DNA of 64,000 nucleotides from Paraburkholderia fungorum (GCF_900099835.1 NZ_FNKP01000003.1:186001-250000), one strand, 5' to 3'; numbered from the stretch's first letter, positions 18,948 to 28,399 are shown. The notes: generated by a model not told the origin, from the sequence alone. Program-made: numbers and translations.

Positions 18948-20312
18948 ATGAGTTCCAACAAGCCTCGACAAATGGCGCTGGTCGCTTTCCTTCAGGCGCA
19001 GAACTGCAGCAACTACGCGGGCTCGTGGCGGCATCCGTCGAGCATGACGGACTATCTGACTCCCGAGTACTACCAGCGCGTGGCACGTACCCTGGAAGAA
19101 GGCAAGTTCGACATGGCGTTCTTCGATGACCGTCTTGCGATGCCCGATATCTACGGCAATAGCCATCGCGAAACGGTCCGCTACGGCGTGCGTGCGATCA
19201 AGCTCGAACCGACCTCGGTGCTGATGGCGATGGGCATGGTCACCTCCCGTCTCGGTCTCGGTGCGACGTATTCGACGACTTACTACGAGCCGTATCACGT
19301 GGCGCGTCTGTTCGCCACGCTCGATCTGATGACGAAAGGGCGCGTGGCCTGGAACGTGGTGACGTCGATGAACGACTCGGAGGCCGCCAACTTCGGTGCC
19401 GACGAACATCTCGAACACGACGCCCGCTACGACCGCGCCGACGAATTCATGGAAGTGGTGATGGGCCACTGGGACACGTGGCGCGAAGGCGCGATCGTGG
19501 CCGACAAGCAGGAAAGCTATTTCGCCGATCCGTCGAAGGTGACGCGCCTCGATCACAACGGGCGCTTCTTCAATTCACGCGGACCGTTGACCGTACCGCG
19601 TTCATCGCAGGGGCATCCGGTGATCCTGCAGGCGGGGCAGAGCGGTCGCGGCCTTGCGTTTGCCGCCCGCTGGGCCGAAGTGGTGTTCGCCAAATATCCC
19701 ACGCTCGAGAACGGCATCAAACAGTACCAGGCGCTGAAGGCGGGCGCGGCAGCGGCAGGGCGCGATCCTGACTCGCTCAGGATTTGCGCGGAAGTGAAGA
19801 TCATCGTGGGCGCAACGGAAGCCGAGGCGCGCGAGAAGCACGATGTGATCGCGGCGCTGTCGCGGCCCATCGACGGTCTCACGATGATCGGCGAAACGTT
19901 GAATATCGACTTCGCGGGCCGCCCCTACGATCAGCCGTTCACCGACGAGGAACTCGCCGCCGTGTCATGGCAAAGCCTGCGCGACAAGGTGGTGCAGGTC
20001 AGCGGCAAAAAGAATCCGTCGGTGAAGGACTTCGTCGAGGCGTCCGGTCGCGGCACGCTGCGCGACGGACCGTGCTTTGTCGGCACAGGCGCGCAGGTCG
20101 CGGAGCAGATGATCGAATGGTTCGACAAGGCGTGCGATGGTTTTGTGTTGTCGGCGACCTATGTGCCGGGGACCTACGAGGACATCGTGCGTCTGGTGAT
20201 CCCCGAATTGCAGAAGCGCGGCGTGTTCCGCAAGGAATACGAGGACGACACGCTGCGCAGTCATCTGGGTCTGCGCAAACCGTTGGCGGGCGACTGGCGC
20301 AAGCCGTCGTGA
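18948..20312 (+). CDS. FMNH2-dependent monooxygenase (NtaA/SnaA/DszA, luciferase-like family)
   Basis: A 454-residue luciferase-like TIM-barrel oxygenase of the nitrilotriacetate/dibenzothiophene-sulfone monooxygenase subgroup. Seen are FFDDRLAMPD, GLGATYSTTYYEPYHVARLFATLDLM, GRVAWNVVTS, HDARYDRADEFMEVV and PVILQAGQSGRGLAFAARWAEVVF. It needs reduced FMN from a partner, which the reductase at 22897 can supply. The ATG at 18948 follows AAGGAC. First gene of the plus-strand operon; it probably performs the initial oxygenation of the unknown substrate. Confidence 0.9.
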   Translation: MSSNKPRQMALVAFLQAQNCSNYAGSWRHPSSMTDYLTPEYYQRVARTLEEGKFDMAFFDDRLAMPDIYGNSHRETVRYGVRAIKLEPTSVLMAMGMVTSRLGLGATYSTTYYEPYHVARLFATLDLMTKGRVAWNVVTSMNDSEAANFGADEHLEHDARYDRADEFMEVVMGHWDTWREGAIVADKQESYFADPSKVTRLDHNGRFFNSRGPLTVPRSSQGHPVILQAGQSGRGLAFAARWAEVVFAKYPTLENGIKQYQALKAGAAAAGRDPDSLRICAEVKIIVGATEAEAREKHDVIAALSRPIDGLTMIGETLNIDFAGRPYDQPFTDEELAAVSWQSLRDKVVQVSGKKNPSVKDFVEASGRGTLRDGPCFVGTGAQVAEQMIEWFDKACDGFVLSATYVPGTYEDIVRLVIPELQKRGVFRKEYEDDTLRSHLGLRKPLAGDWRKPS

Positions 20313-20349
20313 GCGTGAGTCGAGCATCTAGCCAGGAGAACCCGTCACA

Positions 20350-21714
20350 ATGACCAGCAAGACTGTACGCATGATGTCGGCGAGCGGCATCCTCGGGTAT
20401 GGCTTTCCCGAGGCATCGATTCGAGCGGCGATGGAGCGCAAGCCGCACATGTTCGGTGTCGACGGCGGCAGCTCAGACCCCGGTCCGTTTTACCTCGGCT
20501 CCGGCAAAACGCTGAACTCGCGGCTTGCGATGAAGCGTGATCTTTCGCTGCTGCTGCGCGCGGCGATCGCCTCAGGCGTGCCGATGATGGTCGGCACCGC
20601 GGGTGGCGCAGGCGGTGAGCCGCATCTTCAGGTCTGCGCGGAGATCGTGCGCGAAATCGCCCGTGAGCATGATCTGCATTTCAGAATGGCGCTGATCCAC
20701 GCGGAGCAACCGGCGGCCTATATCAAACAGCGGCTTGGCGAAGGCCGTATCAGAGCGCTCGACGACGCGCCGCACCTCGACGAGCAGGTGCTGGACGGCG
20801 CGAAACGGATTGTCGGCATGATGGGTCCGGAGCCTTATCGCGCCGCACTGGAAGCGGGCGCGCAGGTGATTCTCGGCGGACGCGGCACTGATCCGTCGCC
20901 GTGGGTCGCGCTCGCGATGCATCACGGCATGCCGGCTGCCTCGTCGTGGTACGCGGGAAAAATGCTGGAGTGCGCGTGCAACGCCGCTATTCCGAAGAAG
21001 CATGACTGCCTGCTCGTGACGGTCGGCGAAGACTATGTTGAAGCGGAACCGATGAATCCCGAGTTGCGCTGCACGCCGTTGTCGGTGGCCGTGCAGGCAT
21101 TGCACGAGACGTCGAGTCCGGTGATCCGTCATGAGCCTGGTGGCCTCATGGACACCACCGATTGCCGGATCGACGCCGTCACCGATCGCGTCGTGCGCGT
21201 GTCGGGCATGCGCTGGCAGCCGCAGCCTTACTCGATCAAGCTCGAGGGTGTGCGCAGCGTCGGCTTCAGTACCGTGACGTTTGCCGCGACCCGGGACCCC
21301 GGGCTGATCGCGCAAATCGAACCGTTTCTCGATTTCGTGCGCGAATCGACGCGCACGAAAGTGTCCGCACTCGGCATCAACGCCGACGATTATCAGCTTG
21401 TGCTGCGCACATACGGCCGCAACGGCGTGATGGGCGCTTGGGAGCCGGCGACGGGCGTCGTACCGATCGAGATGGCGATCATTGCGGAGGTCGTGGGCAA
21501 AACGCAGGAGATCGCCAACGCGGCGCTGTCGCTGGCGCGAGTGACCTTGCTGCATTCCGACTTCGCCGGCCGGATGTGCCGGGAAGGCAACATGGCGTTT
21601 CCATTCTCGCCGTCGGATATCGAGCGCGGCGAAGTCTACGAATTCATTCTGCAGCACGTCGTGTTGCCCGACGATCCGCTGGAAATGTTCCCGATCGATT
21701 ACGAGGAGGTGTGA
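20350..21714 (+). CDS. AtuA-like acyclic terpene utilisation protein (DUF1446)
   Basis: A 454-residue DUF1446 protein related to AtuA of citronellol/geraniol catabolism; its biochemical activity is not established. Seen are the N-terminal SASGILGYGF, GTAGGAGGEPH and GGRGTDPSPWVALAMHHG segments. It is followed after 2 bases by the DUF4387 gene, the usual partner of this family, suggesting a complex. The genomic setting here (luciferase-like oxygenase, RibB) is not the terpene cluster. Confidence 0.85.
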   Translation: MTSKTVRMMSASGILGYGFPEASIRAAMERKPHMFGVDGGSSDPGPFYLGSGKTLNSRLAMKRDLSLLLRAAIASGVPMMVGTAGGAGGEPHLQVCAEIVREIAREHDLHFRMALIHAEQPAAYIKQRLGEGRIRALDDAPHLDEQVLDGAKRIVGMMGPEPYRAALEAGAQVILGGRGTDPSPWVALAMHHGMPAASSWYAGKMLECACNAAIPKKHDCLLVTVGEDYVEAEPMNPELRCTPLSVAVQALHETSSPVIRHEPGGLMDTTDCRIDAVTDRVVRVSGMRWQPQPYSIKLEGVRSVGFSTVTFAATRDPGLIAQIEPFLDFVRESTRTKVSALGINADDYQLVLRTYGRNGVMGAWEPATGVVPIEMAIIAEVVGKTQEIANAALSLARVTLLHSDFAGRMCREGNMAFPFSPSDIERGEVYEFILQHVVLPDDPLEMFPIDYEEV

Positions 21715-21716
21715 CG

Positions 21717-22028
21717 ATGGTCCGTCTCAAAGACATTGCGAAGGCCTGCAAGAGCAAGAACGCGGGACCGTTCCATATCACGCTCGACATCATGTTCGAC
21801 GACCGTTCGCTGTTCGAGAAGGTCCGCGAGTCGGGCGTCATCACGGCGGAGCGAATTGCGGCGCTCTATCAGGTCGAGGTCGGGCAAGTCAGATTCACCG
21901 AGTATCCGCCCGCGCTCGCGTGGAAAGCGACGCTGCCGCGCCGGGTCGCCTCGGGTGCGATCGGCGACACGGACATTTACGGCGCGCAGCAGCATGCGCC
22001 TTTGCTCGATATCGAAGTGCCGCTGTAA
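21717..22028 (+). CDS. DUF4387 family protein
   Basis: A 103-residue small acidic/basic protein, DUF4387, which accompanies or is fused to AtuA-like DUF1446 proteins. Seen: MVRLKDIAKACKSKNAGPF, ITLDIMFDD, and RVASGAIGDTDIYGAQQHAPL. The start overlaps the upstream ribosome site (GAGGAGG) and lies 2 bases after the AtuA stop, so it is translationally coupled. Function unknown. Confidence 0.83.
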   Translation: MVRLKDIAKACKSKNAGPFHITLDIMFDDRSLFEKVRESGVITAERIAALYQVEVGQVRFTEYPPALAWKATLPRRVASGAIGDTDIYGAQQHAPLLDIEVPL

Positions 22029-22081
22029 CGAGCGCCTCGCTGACTTTCTGTTTGACGCAAATGGACGCAAGGGTAATCAAT

Positions 22082-22879
22082 ATGCAAGACGCTAATTCCA
22101 CGCTCGATGCACGCGCAGACGACGCATCGTACGACGCAGGCGAGGTCTGCAAGCGCAGCAGCTTTTTTATCGAGCCGGCCGACGAACGAAGCCGCCAGGG
22201 TAGCCCATTGACCGACCCGTTGACGCGCGCTGCATCGCTTCGACGCCGTGCCGATCCGACGGCCGCGTTCGACAGTGTGCCGGCCGCGATACGGGCGATC
22301 GAGCGTGGCGAGTTCGTCATCGTGGTCGACGACGAGGATCGCGAGGACGAAGGTGATCTGATCATCGCCGCCGACGCGATGACGCCCGAAGCTCTCGCGT
22401 TCATGGTGCGGCACACCAGCGGTCTGATTTGTATCTCGATGCCGGGCCGCGTGCTCGATCGCCTTCAATTGCCGCCGATGGTGCAGGAGAACGACGAGTC
22501 CTTTCGCACGGCGTTCACCGTCAGCGTGGATCTTCGCCACGGCGTCACCACGGGCATTTCGGCGGCCGACCGCGCCGCAACGATTAATGCGCTCGCGTCG
22601 ACGAAATCGGTGGCTGCCGACTTCGTGCGTCCCGGTCACGTGTTTCCGCTGCGCGCCCGCGAGGGCGGTGTGGTGGAGCGCCCCGGTCACACCGAGGCCG
22701 CTTACGACCTTGTGCGGCTGGCGGGGCGCGGCTACGCCGGTGTGCTTTGCGAACTGGTCAACGAAGACGGAACGATGGCGCGGCGAGCCGATCTGGTGCG
22801 CTTTGCGGTCGCGCATCGGATCGTGCTCGTATCGATTGAACAAATGGCCGCGTATTGCGCGGCGTTAGAAACAGCCTGA
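22082..22879 (+). CDS. ribB: 3,4-dihydroxy-2-butanone 4-phosphate synthase (RibB), N-terminally extended
   Basis: A 265-residue enzyme converting ribulose 5-phosphate to 3,4-dihydroxy-2-butanone 4-phosphate plus formate, a riboflavin precursor step. All catalytic blocks are present: DDEDREDEGDLIIAA, TSGLICISM, RHGVTTGISAADRA, RPGHVFPLRAREGG and HTEAAYDL. About 55 extra, low-complexity residues precede the catalytic domain. The start may be 22082 or the in-frame ATG at 22061. Its place between monooxygenase and flavin reductase genes suggests a dedicated flavin supply. Confidence 0.92.
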   Translation: MQDANSTLDARADDASYDAGEVCKRSSFFIEPADERSRQGSPLTDPLTRAASLRRRADPTAAFDSVPAAIRAIERGEFVIVVDDEDREDEGDLIIAADAMTPEALAFMVRHTSGLICISMPGRVLDRLQLPPMVQENDESFRTAFTVSVDLRHGVTTGISAADRAATINALASTKSVAADFVRPGHVFPLRAREGGVVERPGHTEAAYDLVRLAGRGYAGVLCELVNEDGTMARRADLVRFAVAHRIVLVSIEQMAAYCAALETA

Positions 22880-22896
22880 TTTTTTGGGGAAAAACC

Positions 22897-23394
22897 ATGA
22901 ACGCCATCGACAGCAAAATTTTGCGCAACACGCTTGGCGCATTCACCACAGGCGTGACGGTCATCACTACGCTGGGCGCCGACGGACGGCGTTACGGCGT
23001 CACCGCCAATTCGTTCAGTTCCGTCTCGCTCGCGCCACCTCTCGTTCTCTGGAGCCAGTCGACTACGTCACGCAGTCATCCTGCTTTCCGCGACACAGAA
23101 CGGTTCGTGGTCAACATCCTCGCCGTCGATCAGATTCACGTGTCGGATCGCTTCGCCAAGTCCGGCGACGACAAGTTCGACGGCGTCGAAATCGACGAAG
23201 GTGTCGCCGGTTTGCCGATCATTCGCGGCGCGTCTGCGTTCCTCGAGTGCCGGAAGATGGCGACGTACCCCGGCGGCGATCACGTGGTGTTTCTCGGCCT
23301 GGTCGAGAACGTGTTTCGCGGCGACCGCCCGCCGCTTGCGTTTCGTGACGGCAAATACCTGACCCGTCTGCTCCACGATCTCGCCGAAGCGTAA
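22897..23394 (+). CDS. Flavin reductase (HpaC/short-chain flavin reductase family)
   Basis: A 165-residue NAD(P)H:flavin oxidoreductase that hands FMNH2 or FADH2 to a partner oxygenase. It has the flavin_reduct fold: LGAFTTGVTVITT, GVTANSFSSVSLAPPLVLWS, FVVNILAVDQ and the C-terminal GDHVVFLGLVENV. The ATG at 22897 follows GGGGAA, 17 bases after RibB. It is the only flavin reductase gene in the window and the obvious partner of the monooxygenase at 18948. Confidence 0.9.
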   Translation: MNAIDSKILRNTLGAFTTGVTVITTLGADGRRYGVTANSFSSVSLAPPLVLWSQSTTSRSHPAFRDTERFVVNILAVDQIHVSDRFAKSGDDKFDGVEIDEGVAGLPIIRGASAFLECRKMATYPGGDHVVFLGLVENVFRGDRPPLAFRDGKYLTRLLHDLAEA

Positions 23395-23630
23395 GCCGAA
23401 GCTGGCTGATTCATCTCGACATGCGCCGGCTCCGGGATGGATGCCGGCGCTCGCGCATGCGAAGGCGAAACGGCCACGGCTGGTTGCAAACCTACGCGTT
23501 TTCCCTGGTCGAGCACGCATCCGCGACATCAATCTACAGCTTACGCTGCGTGCTACCATCGCCAGCACATCAACGATGCCGTATACCTCTCGCGTTCGAG
23601 CGTTCGTACTTCTCGATCCTTGCCGACCTC

Positions 23631-24584
23631 ATGGACAATCCCTCGTTTCGCTTTCACCTGCCCGAGCTGGAAACATTTCTGGTAGTCCTCGAAGAAGGGC
23701 AGTTCAGCAAAGCGGCTGAGCGTCTCTGCATCTCGCAGCCCACCGCGTCGAGTCGGGTCAAAAAGCTGGGATCCGTACTACGGGTGCAGCTTCTGGTGCG
23801 CACGACCCGGCGCGTCGAACCCACCGAAGAAGGCCGCTTGCTGCAAGCTGCGGCGATCGACGCGCTCGGCGGTCTGTATGACATTTTGCGTCAGTTCCGC
23901 GACCGCTCCGACGCCGCGCGCAATCGTGTCGTCGTTGCCGCGACGCCGATGATCGCGGCAACCTTCATGCCGCAGATCATTCATTCGTATTGCGAGCGCT
24001 TTCCGGACGTGAGTGTCCAGCTCAAGGACATGCCGTATGAAAACGTGCTCAAGGCGATCGCCGACGGCACGGCCGATCTCGGCGTCGCGGCGGTCGACGG
24101 TGACCACGACAACCTGCTGTTTCGTCCGCTGGCGGAGGAGCCGGTCGTGTTGATGGCGCCGTCCGCTCATCCGATTACGCAAGCGAAAGAGGTGACGATC
24201 GACATGCTGTTGCCTTATCGGCTGATTCTGCTGGCGCGTTACAGCGACCTGCGTCAGCGGCTGGCGATGGCCTTCGGCGAACGCGGCGCTGTGTTCGATG
24301 CGACGACGGCGGCGACGTTGCCGACGCTGCTCGGCATGATCGACACGGGAGGCTTTCTGACCTTCATGCCACGATCGCTCGCGGAGTCGAATGCGCGGCG
24401 CAATCGCGCCACGCTCGAACTAACGGACTTTCACGCCACGCGGTCTTACGGCAGCATCGTGACGCGCAAGGCGTTGCCGACTGCGGCGATCACGAGCTTT
24501 CGCGAGCATCTGCATCAGCAATTCGAGTCGTTGATTCCGGATGCCGGCGCGGTGCCGCTGGACGCCGGTCGCTCGGCTGCATGA
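23631..24584 (+). CDS. LysR-family transcriptional regulator
   Basis: A 317-residue LysR protein. The DNA-binding domain is FHLPELETFLVVLEEGQFSKAAERLCISQPTASSRVKKLG (within residues 7-48), followed by a substrate-binding domain. It lies 236 bases after the flavin reductase on the same strand and converges with the MHS transporter. The frame continues upstream of the ATG at 23631 without start signals. Likely a second local regulator of the flavin operon. Confidence 0.9.
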   Translation: MDNPSFRFHLPELETFLVVLEEGQFSKAAERLCISQPTASSRVKKLGSVLRVQLLVRTTRRVEPTEEGRLLQAAAIDALGGLYDILRQFRDRSDAARNRVVVAATPMIAATFMPQIIHSYCERFPDVSVQLKDMPYENVLKAIADGTADLGVAAVDGDHDNLLFRPLAEEPVVLMAPSAHPITQAKEVTIDMLLPYRLILLARYSDLRQRLAMAFGERGAVFDATTAATLPTLLGMIDTGGFLTFMPRSLAESNARRNRATLELTDFHATRSYGSIVTRKALPTAAITSFREHLHQQFESLIPDAGAVPLDAGRSAA

Positions 24585-24631
24585 CATCGCGTTGCCTTCC
24601 GATTTCGATTTCCCCAGCGTACTGAACAAAC

Positions 24632-24665
24632 GATCACGCCACCGCGATTGAACGGTGGCGTGATC
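24632..24665. terminator. Bidirectional terminator
   Basis: Perfect 13-bp arms GATCACGCCACCG and CGGTGGCGTGATC with an 8-base loop lie in the 112-base gap between convergent genes. On the minus strand the stem is followed by GTTTGTT, so it best terminates the MHS transporter, and may stop LysR transcripts too. Confidence 0.8.
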
Positions 24666-24696
24666 TGGAAGCGCGGCAGGAAGAGGCGTCAGCCCA

Positions 24697-26079
24697 TCAC
24701 ATAGGGCTACTGCCGATTACGGTCGCAGCAGGACTGGCGGCGTCGCTGACGGCGTGGCTGGACTCGCCCACGTAGCCCACCGGATGCACCTGACGACGCA
24801 GCTTCATGTAGCCGATGCCGCCCAGCGTCGCGATGAACCCGGCGACCGACACCATGCCCGCCAGATACACCCACGAACCCGTCTTGTGCATTAGCCATTC
24901 GGCGAGGAGCGGAGTGGGGGCGCTGAACAGAATCGACGCGATCGCTCCCGACACCGCGACGCCGGTATAGCGGTACTCGGCGGGGAACAGTTCGGCGCTC
25001 ATGCTGCCGACCACGCCATAGGTGGTGACCTGTCCGCAAACCATCGTCAACGAGAGTGCAAGACCGACCAGCACCGGACTGGCCGTATTGAGCGTCAGGA
25101 ATAGGGGAACACTGCACAGCACGGCAAACAGCGTGCCGAAGAAAAATACCCGATGTGCGCCGATCCGGTCCGCGTAGGAGCAGATGATCGGAAAGGCGAT
25201 CAGATCGATCAGCGAGGCAATCATCACGAGTCTGAAGGTGGTAGCCTGCGGCATCTTCAGATGGAACGTTGCGTACGACACGAAGTAGGTGGCTACCATG
25301 TAGAACACGACCGCAAACGACGCGGACATCGCGGTGGCCACCAGCGTGGGCAGCTTCGCGTGGCGCAGCACGTCCGCGATCGGCAGCTTCACGCGACGGC
25401 CGGCCGCCTTCATGCGTTTGAAGTCTTCGGATTCCGCGACGCCGAGCCGGATGAAAAGGCCGATCAGCACGAGCGCGAAGCCCGCAATGAAGGGCACACG
25501 CCAGCCCCATGCGAGGCGCGCGTCAGGGGGCAACAGGCCGACGAGCGCCATGGCTCCCGTCGACAGGAACAGCCCGAAGCCGCTGCCCATTTGCGGCGCC
25601 GCGCCGTAGAGCCGAACCTTGTGCCGTGGCGCATTTTCGACTGCCACCAGCACGGCGCCGCCCCATTCTCCGCCAACCGCGAGACCTTGCAGCAGACGCA
25701 GCGTGACCAGCAGAACCGGGGCGAGTACGCCGATCTGCTGGTAAGTCGGGAGTATTCCGATCGCGCCGGTGGCCGTGCCCATCAGCATGAGCGTGAAGAT
25801 CATCGTCGACTTGCGGCCGATGCGATCGCCGAGGTGGCCAAACACGAACGCGCCGAGTGGACGGGCGAGGAAGGCCACACCGAACGACGCGAAGGCGATC
25901 AGCCGTGCGATCGCGGGATCTTTGTTCGGGAAGAACAGCGGTCCGAAATACAGTGCGGCTGCGGTGCCGTAGATGAAGTATTCATACCATTCCACCGATG
26001 TCCCGACGCAACTGGAAATCAGTGCGCGCCGCGCCTGTCTGGCCTTGTCGACCCGGGTCCGGCTGTTCTGCTCTGCCAT
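24697..26079 (-). CDS. MHS-family MFS transporter (organic acid:proton symporter)
   Basis: A 460-residue permease of the metabolite:H+ symporter family (KgtP, ShiA, ProP relatives). Signatures are VGTSVEWYEYFIYGTAAALYFG near the N-terminus, GHLGDRIGRKSTM, RLLQGLAVGGEWGGA and LFPAEYRYTGVAV. The start ATG at 26079 has AGGAGACACC before it. It probably imports a carboxylate used by the neighbouring island, or the substrate itself. Confidence 0.9.
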   Translation of the reverse strand: MAEQNSRTRVDKARQARRALISSCVGTSVEWYEYFIYGTAAALYFGPLFFPNKDPAIARLIAFASFGVAFLARPLGAFVFGHLGDRIGRKSTMIFTLMLMGTATGAIGILPTYQQIGVLAPVLLVTLRLLQGLAVGGEWGGAVLVAVENAPRHKVRLYGAAPQMGSGFGLFLSTGAMALVGLLPPDARLAWGWRVPFIAGFALVLIGLFIRLGVAESEDFKRMKAAGRRVKLPIADVLRHAKLPTLVATAMSASFAVVFYMVATYFVSYATFHLKMPQATTFRLVMIASLIDLIAFPIICSYADRIGAHRVFFFGTLFAVLCSVPLFLTLNTASPVLVGLALSLTMVCGQVTTYGVVGSMSAELFPAEYRYTGVAVSGAIASILFSAPTPLLAEWLMHKTGSWVYLAGMVSVAGFIATLGGIGYMKLRRQVHPVGYVGESSHAVSDAASPAATVIGSSPM

Positions 26080-26153
26080 GGTGTCTCCTGATTTGAATAA
26101 TGGACGGTGAGCTGGGCGCCGCAATTACTACGGAGGCACCAGAGCCGATTACG

Positions 26154-26312
26154 TCATATTCTCGTCAAGTGACGGCGCGGCATCCATGCGATGAACAAAT
26201 ACACTGATTGGGTTTGCGGATGAATGAGCGGAAGATGCTCGGCGGAATACGGCTGGACCATCTTCAACCGGTCGAGTTCGCGCATGTTCAGTGTCACCAG
26301 TTCGGCTTGACG
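26154..26312 (-). mobile_element. Possible insertion-sequence transposase fragment
   Basis: A minus-strand piece reads MRQAELVTLNMRELDRLKMVQ, which resembles the N-terminus of ISNCY-type transposases that begin with an 'xELDRxxVIQAV' segment. After about 21 residues the match breaks off through frameshift or deletion. No terminal repeats or target duplication were seen. The rest of the 26080-26777 gap holds only short unassignable minus-strand fragments (about 26441-26650). Confidence 0.35.
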
Positions 26313-26777
26313 CATGCCAGCCTCCCGGAATCCGACCGGAAGCACCCAGCATCGCACCAGCAGCAAAACCCGACATCTGTATCTTGCTGAAACATGACAT
26401 TCTCATATTGCCGCTACAGATTTTCTGTTGATAATTTACGTTATGTCAAATTGAACCGAATGTAAAAGACCATCTTGCTAGCCAAACACCGCAGAAAATC
26501 AGCGCCGCCCTCAACTGACCGCGCGTGATTACTTTCCCAATGCCGCCCCAGCGGCCTCCGGCCGACCCGCTTGCGACCCGCCGAGCTTGCGCATGATAAT
26601 GCACACGGTATGCAACGTGGATCCGCACAGGACAAAGCACTCGAAGTTCCACCGCGTAAATCTTTGTTCTAAAGGGGCGACCCTCGCATCAGCAATTCAA
26701 CCTCAAACCATCAAATTTGAGCTCGCTTTTGCGTTCACCCTTGAAACCGCGTCGGGATAACGGCGATTGGAGATGTA

Positions 26778-27125
26778 ATGCAATTCGACAGGCAGCAGGA
26801 AAGGCTCGGACAGAACGGTGCAACCCTGCGTTCTCGACCGCCGGGCTTATTGACGAAGGTGCTGGCCGTAGTAATCGGCGCTGCATTGCTCGTCGTGGGG
26901 TTCGCCGTTTCGCTCGTGATGTTGGCAGTGCTACTTGGGGCTGCCATCGTGATTGGCGGCATCATCTGGTGGAAGACGCGCGATCTGCGCAAACAGCTTC
27001 GTGAGCAGGCAATACGCGCCAAGCAGACGCACGAACAGGAAGTACGCGAGCGCGCGGGCCAGCGTATGGATATCGGCGATGTGATCGAGGACGTCGAATT
27101 CCACGAGGAAAATCGACAGAAATAA
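26778..27125 (+). CDS. Small membrane protein of unknown function
   Basis: A 115-residue protein with a short basic N-terminus, two adjacent hydrophobic segments (about residues 27-65) and a charged, probably coiled-coil C-terminal tail (WWKTRDLRKQLREQAIRAK onward). GGAG lies five bases before the ATG. It stands alone between an insertion-sequence remnant region and the convergent argE operon. No function is suggested by the sequence. Confidence 0.65.
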   Translation: MQFDRQQERLGQNGATLRSRPPGLLTKVLAVVIGAALLVVGFAVSLVMLAVLLGAAIVIGGIIWWKTRDLRKQLREQAIRAKQTHEQEVRERAGQRMDIGDVIEDVEFHEENRQK

Positions 27126-27229
27126 GCGCTGCATCGTGACCGTGCCTGCGCGGCCGCGCTACCGGTTTTCAGGTCTGCCGCCGACAGACTCGATAGTGAA
27201 AGTGCGGCTACCTCACTCGCTCTCTCCGT

Positions 27230-28399
27230 TCAGCGACTCGCGCCTTCGCTCAGGTGTTGCGCGAGCCGCGCAAGCATTGCATCGCATTGCTGCAACTGCT
27301 CAACCGTGATGAACTCGTCCGGCTTGTGGCCCTGGTCCATGCTGCCCGGCCCGCACACCACGGTCGGAATACCCGCGTTCGTGAACAGCCCGCCCTCGGT
27401 GCCGAACGCCACGGTGCCGAAGTCATCCGATCCGCTTAGATGGGCGAGCAGACGCGCTGCGTCGCTGTCGGGCGATGTGGCGAGTCCAGGATACGCATTG
27501 AGCGGTTCCAGACGGATATCGGTATCGGCCTGCACCTTGCGCATTTTCGGTAGCAATTCGGTTTGCGCATAGGCCTGAAGACGCTCGGCGACCGTGTTCG
27601 CGTCGAAGCCCGGCACCGAACGCACTTCGAAATCGAATGCGCATTCGGCGGGCACAATGTTCAGCGCGCGTCCGCCTTTGATGACACCCGTCTGCACCGT
27701 CGAAAACGGCGGATCGAAACGCTCGTCGCAATACTGCGACTGCGTGAGTTCGTCGCCGATTGCTTCGAGCCGGTTGATGAGCCGCGCCGCGTACTGGATC
27801 GCGTTGACGCCATAGGGTGCATACGCCGAATGGCACGCCGCGCCTTTCACGTGACAGCGCATCGCGAGCTTGCCTTTGTGACCGAGCACCGGCTTCATTC
27901 CGGTCGGCTCGCCGATCAGGCAAACACGCGGCTTGTGCGCACGCTCCTGAATATCCGCGAGCATCGAGCGAACCCCGAGACAGCCTACTTCCTCGTCGTA
28001 CGAGAACGCCAGATGCACCGGCATGTCGAGCTTGCGCGCGACCAGCATCGGCACCGCGGCGAGCACCGCCGCGAGATAGCCCTTCATGTCCGCCGTGCCG
28101 CGTCCATGCAGACGGCCGTTCTTTTCGGTGACACGGAACGGATCGACGCTCCAAGCCTGGCCGTCGGTCGGCACCACGTCCGTATGACCGGAGAGCACGA
28201 TGCCGCCCTTGTCGCGCGGTCCGATCGTCGCGTAGAGATTCGCCTTGGTGCGCTCGTCGTTATGAAACAGCTCGGATTCGACGCCGTGATCGGCCAGATA
28301 TTGCTGAACGAACGCGATCAGTTCGAGATTCGGATCGCGGCTGACAGTCGCAAAACTGACAAGACGCTCCAGCACCGCGCGGCTCGATAGCTCACTCAT
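27230..28399 (-). CDS. argE: Acetylornithine deacetylase-type M20 deacylase (ArgE)
   Basis: A 389-residue M20 zinc peptidase/deacylase. Metal and catalytic motifs are SGHTDVVP (His ligand and Asp), GRGTADMKG, DEEVGCLG (catalytic Glu), GEPTGMKP and a C-terminal GPGSMDQGHKPDE. The sequence matches ArgE, but the gene is last in an operon with an FAD monooxygenase, RidA-like and DUF1028 genes. A catabolic N-deacylase role is more likely than arginine synthesis. The ATG at 28399 overlaps the DUF1028 gene by 8 bases. Confidence 0.88.
   Translation of the reverse strand: MSELSSRAVLERLVSFATVSRDPNLELIAFVQQYLADHGVESELFHNDERTKANLYATIGPRDKGGIVLSGHTDVVPTDGQAWSVDPFRVTEKNGRLHGRGTADMKGYLAAVLAAVPMLVARKLDMPVHLAFSYDEEVGCLGVRSMLADIQERAHKPRVCLIGEPTGMKPVLGHKGKLAMRCHVKGAACHSAYAPYGVNAIQYAARLINRLEAIGDELTQSQYCDERFDPPFSTVQTGVIKGGRALNIVPAECAFDFEVRSVPGFDANTVAERLQAYAQTELLPKMRKVQADTDIRLEPLNAYPGLATSPDSDAARLLAHLSGSDDFGTVAFGTEGGLFTNAGIPTVVCGPGSMDQGHKPDEFITVEQLQQCDAMLARLAQHLSEGASR

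Noticed and set aside
26441..26652. Short minus-strand frames in the insertion-sequence debris region
   Set aside because: Two overlapping frames with no recognisable family; kept only as part of the debris description.
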